Below the pieces are notes generated by a model. It worked only from the letters and a program-made list of their open reading frames with translations. It did no database searches and was not told the origin of the DNA. From Oscillospiraceae bacterium (lineage in GTDB: Bacteria; Bacillota; Clostridia; Oscillospirales; Ruminococcaceae): a stretch of DNA of 6,193 nucleotides. Below are positions 4,402-6,193 of the stretch, in pieces (position 1 is the first letter of the stretch; each line of letters begins with the position of its first letter). The stretch spans positions 1 through 6,193 of the forward strand of contig JAFYEQ010000136.1 of the NCBI GenBank assembly GCA_017544185.1, written 5' to 3'. A program made the position numbers and the translations under genes.

Positions 4402-5484
4402 ATGAAAAATACCAGAAGATCATACCTTGACAACATCAGATGGGGCGTACAGATATTCGTAGTCCTCTACCATGTGTTCTACATGTACAACGCAGAAGGC
4501 GTGGGAGGCGGGCTCGGCAAGATCACGTCACTTGATGTCCAGTGGTACGACATGTTCCAATACATAGTGTACCCGTGGCTCATGCCCATATTGTTCCTGG
4601 TATCGGGAATATCCTCCAGACTGTATCTTGAAGGCCACACCCACAAGGAGTTCATATCCAGCAGGACCACCAAGCTGCTCGTACCGTGTACCATCGGTCT
4701 CTTCGCGTTCCAGTTCATACAGGGCTATGTGAGCATGGCACTGAACGATGCTATAGATCAGATGCCCGTCGTAGCTCCGGTGATAGCCCTGCCGCTTTCG
4801 GGTCTGGGCGTACTGTGGACCATACAGATGCTGTGGCTCTTCTCCCTGCTCCTCGTGTTGGTCAGGAAGGTGGAGAAGGACAAGCTGTGGGATCTGGGAG
4901 CAAAGGCAGATCTCCCGGCACTGCTGATGATGTTCGTGCCGGTATGGCTCTCCTCGCTGGTGCTAAACACTCCTGTCATCACCGTATACCGCTTCGGGCT
5001 CTACGGCATGTACTTCTTCCTCGGCTACTTCGTGTTCTCGCATCAGGAGGTAATAGAACGTATGAAGGAGCGGCTGGTGTTCCTTATCCTCCCCGCTGTA
5101 GTCACAGGCATAGCCTTCTGTGCGGTATACTTCGGCCAGAACTACGCTGACGCACCTGTATACAAGAAGGTGCTCTTCACGTCCTACGGCTGGTTCGCAT
5201 GCCTTGCGATCGTAGCAGCGGCAGCCAAGTATCTGGACTACACCAACAAGGGCTTTGAATGGATGAGGAAGCGCGGCTTCGGTCTGTACGTTTTCCATTA
5301 TCTGGGCATATCCTCTGTAGCGCTCTTCATCGCGAAGCCCGCTCTCCTGCCTGCTCCCGCGGTATACGTGATAAGCATCATCGCAGGATTTGCTGCAGGC
5401 TTCGTGCTCAATGAGATCATATCGAGACTGCCGTTCTTCAGATGGGCGGTGCTCGGGATAAGGAGGAAGAAGGATGTTCGGTGA
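4402..5484 (+). CDS. Integral-membrane acyltransferase, acyltransferase-3 family, 360 aa
   Basis: This protein probably transfers an acyl group (acetyl, succinyl or similar) from the cytoplasm onto a surface glycan or related acceptor across the membrane; the acceptor cannot be read. Family marks are R-S-Y-L-D-N-I-R at residues 6-13, His24 in the first membrane helix (VLYHVFYMYN), the FLVSGISS turn (65-72), the R-T-T-K-L-L-V-P stretch (88-95) and a late YVFHY with His299. About ten hydrophobic helices can be counted (near 14-30, 52-70, 92-110, 136-154, 171-188, 197-213, 226-244, 264-278, 293-311 and 319-337). The tail RWAVLGIRRKKDVR is basic. The length is normal for the family. AAAGGTGG is 7 nt before the ATG. 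The 3' end overlaps the regulator gene by 11 bp, so they are co-transcribed and probably coupled. OpgC-like glucan modification is one possibility among several. Confidence 0.9.
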   Translation: MKNTRRSYLDNIRWGVQIFVVLYHVFYMYNAEGVGGGLGKITSLDVQWYDMFQYIVYPWLMPILFLVSGISSRLYLEGHTHKEFISSRTTKLLVPCTIGLFAFQFIQGYVSMALNDAIDQMPVVAPVIALPLSGLGVLWTIQMLWLFSLLLVLVRKVEKDKLWDLGAKADLPALLMMFVPVWLSSLVLNTPVITVYRFGLYGMYFFLGYFVFSHQEVIERMKERLVFLILPAVVTGIAFCAVYFGQNYADAPVYKKVLFTSYGWFACLAIVAAAAKYLDYTNKGFEWMRKRGFGLYVFHYLGISSVALFIAKPALLPAPAVYVISIIAGFAAGFVLNEIISRLPFFRWAVLGIRRKKDVR

Positions 5485-5890
5485 GAATCTGTATCAGCTG
5501 CGAAAGTTCCATTCCATGACCCAGGAGGATATCGCCGATGCGCTGGGCGTATCACGTCAGGCAGTGGCAAAATGGGAATGCGGGGACACTGTCCCCGACC
5601 TTGACAAATGCAAGATCCTTGCCGATCTGTTCGGCGTGTCCCTGGATGAGCTGGCGAACTTCGACAGCAAAAGTGCGGGCATAGCGCCTCCGCCCAGAGG
5701 GAAGCATATGTTCGGGCTGGTGACGGTGGGCGACAAGGGGCAGATCGTTATACCCGCCAAGGCACGTAAGATATTCGATATATCCCCGGGGGACACCCTG
5801 CTGATACTCGGGGACGAAGGGCAGGGGCTGGCCATGGTGAAGCCGGATGCCCTGCTGGCCATTGCCGATATGCTGCGAGGGAAGAAATGA
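5474..5890 (+). CDS. Xre-type HTH regulator fused to an AbrB/SpoVT-like domain, 138 aa
   Basis: This is a DNA-binding transcription regulator with two putative DNA-binding modules. Residues 4-61 form a Cro/cI-type five-helix domain: ENLYQLRKFHSMTQEDIADA, then LGVSRQAVAKWE as the recognition helix, then DTVPDLDKCKILADLFGVSLDEL. A Pro-rich linker (72-75) leads to an AbrB swapped-hairpin domain (about 80-124): GLVTVGDKGQIVIPAKARK and FDISPGDTLLILGDEGQGLAMVK, the hallmark K-G-Q-[IV]-V-I-P-A-x-[AI]-R followed by P-G-D. The tail ends ADMLRGKK. The start is fixed by AGGAGG (5461-5466) 7 nt upstream, inside the end of the acyltransferase gene (11-bp overlap). No ligand-binding domain is seen. It most likely controls its own operon through the dyads upstream of 4402 (inference). 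The domain calls are very secure. Confidence 0.95.
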   Translation: MFGENLYQLRKFHSMTQEDIADALGVSRQAVAKWECGDTVPDLDKCKILADLFGVSLDELANFDSKSAGIAPPPRGKHMFGLVTVGDKGQIVIPAKARKIFDISPGDTLLILGDEGQGLAMVKPDALLAIADMLRGKK

Positions 5891-5946
5891 TATCGCTCCT
5901 ATATCTGTTTCGGATGAAAGTTATGCAACTGCTCATGCATTTGCGA

Positions 5947-5988
5947 GGGACAAGGGACGAGGGGCAAGGGACAAGAGGCTAGGAACGT
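5947..5988 (+). repeat. Degenerate 7-bp purine-rich tandem repeat
   Basis: Six consecutive units read GGGACAA, GGGACGA, GGGGCAA, GGGACAA, GAGGCTA and GGAACGT. The first four differ by at most two bases. Nearly all purine on the plus strand, with no reading frame that looks coding. The region from 5891 to 6193 has no supportable gene; it contains this repeat, two hairpins and a pyrimidine-rich counterpart. Confidence 0.6.
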
Positions 5989-6013
5989 ACAAACATCCCA
6001 TTTCCATTCGTAG

Positions 6014-6035
6014 GGGCTGACCTATGTGTCAGCCC
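6014..6035. repeat. Hairpin GGGCTGAC-6-GTCAGCCC, probable dispersed intergenic repeat
   Basis: A perfect 8-bp stem with the loop CTATGT, preceded by CATTCGTAG. From memory, similar units (GTAGGGGC, a short variable stem, then GCCC) recur between genes in Ruminococcaceae genomes; that cannot be verified here. There is no T-tract, so it is not a plain terminator. Confidence 0.45.
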
Positions 6036-6056
6036 ACAGGACCGTTCAAACGAGCA

Positions 6057-6105
6057 GTTCCCTCTTCCTGCCTCTGATCCTCTAGCCCCCATGCCCCTGC
6101 ATCTA
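6057..6105 (-). repeat. Pyrimidine-rich inverted counterpart of the 7-bp repeat
   Basis: Read on the minus strand this contains GGGGCAT, GGGGGCTA, GAGGATCA, GAGGCAG and GGAAGAGGGAAC, resembling the units at 5947-5988. Exact short matches include AGAGGC (5974-5979) with GCCTCT (6070-6075), and GGAAC (5982-5986) with GTTCC (6057-6061). Together the two blocks form a long imperfect inverted repeat around the hairpin at 6014-6035. Confidence 0.4.
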
Positions 6106-6125
6106 TCCATAACAGGTCAATATGC

Positions 6126-6149
6126 AAAAAAGCCGCTCTCGGAGCGGCT
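6126..6149 (-). terminator. Intrinsic terminator facing the minus strand
   Basis: AGCCGCTC (6131-6138), a 3-nt loop and GAGCGGCT (6142-6149) form a perfect 8-bp stem. On the minus strand the stem is followed by TTTTTGC, giving TTTTTT with its last base; on the plus strand only CTTTGC follows. It therefore most likely ends a minus-strand transcript entering from beyond 6193, and may weakly stop the regulator operon. Nothing supportable is seen from 6154 to 6193. Confidence 0.7.
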
Positions 6150-6193
6150 CTTTGCGCTATGATGGACGTTATACATGTCATACCCAGAAGGTC

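Noticed and set aside
4686..5150. Second plus-strand frame of 154 codons inside the acyltransferase gene
   Set aside because: It is an out-of-phase frame within a gene of clear family identity and encodes a compositionally odd Arg/His/Gly-rich sequence.
6154..6193. Possible end of a minus-strand gene (stop at 6178-6180 after ACC TTC TGG GTA)
   Set aside because: Only four codons would be inside the window, so nothing supports it beyond the minus-facing terminator nearby.

Overview
The window looks like chromosomal DNA of a gut-type Firmicute, most likely a Clostridia member near Ruminococcus/Oscillospiraceae (inference). The signs are strong AAGGAGG-type ribosome sites, consensus sigma-A promoters with 17-bp spacers, a class A RNase P RNA, frequent ATA, AGA and AGG codons, an HTH-AbrB fusion regulator, and a purine-rich intergenic repeat. 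I see no transposase, integrase, tRNA or CRISPR array.

Left part, minus strand (1-730): a perfect promoter drives rnpB (about 694-355), which ends in a strong intrinsic terminator. Only about twenty bases after the terminator begins a 55-aa Lys/Glu-rich peptide gene. It overlaps by 4 nt (ATGA) the start of a lipoprotein gene that runs off the left edge. The two peptides share the pattern N-M-x3-[VL]-Y-G-P-P. The 3' arm of the rnpB terminator is exactly complementary both to its own 5' arm and to the ribosome site of the small gene, so the junction could act as an RNA switch.

Second part, plus strand (810-1165): a good promoter, a structured leader of about 110 nt, and a small ORF beginning MKDIYAPKIEIIEF. 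Its C-terminal half reads through two hairpins and may be frameshifted.

Centre, minus strand (1170-4238): a two-gene operon. The first gene is a 785-aa protein with an N-terminal domain, a long charged Lys/Glu/Pro linker, a degenerate AAA-like domain (Walker A Lys replaced by Met) and an intact CbbX/SpoVK/EccA-type AAA+ domain. The second encodes a 159-aa YbjN-like protein. A 13-bp hairpin sits between them, and a terminator shared with the converging small gene closes the operon. The pair could be an ATPase remodelling machine with a chaperone-like partner, but its target is not visible.

Right part, plus strand (4295-5890): a divergent promoter drives an integral-membrane acyltransferase-3 protein, overlapped by 11 bp by a 138-aa Xre-HTH/AbrB regulator. 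The 314-bp divergent region carries three large dyad symmetries. Two of them overlap -35 boxes, so they are good operator candidates, possibly for the regulator encoded in the same operon.

The last 300 bases hold no supportable gene. They contain a degenerate 7-bp purine tandem repeat, a hairpin, a pyrimidine-rich inverted counterpart, and a terminator whose T-tract faces the minus strand, implying a minus-strand gene ending beyond the right edge.
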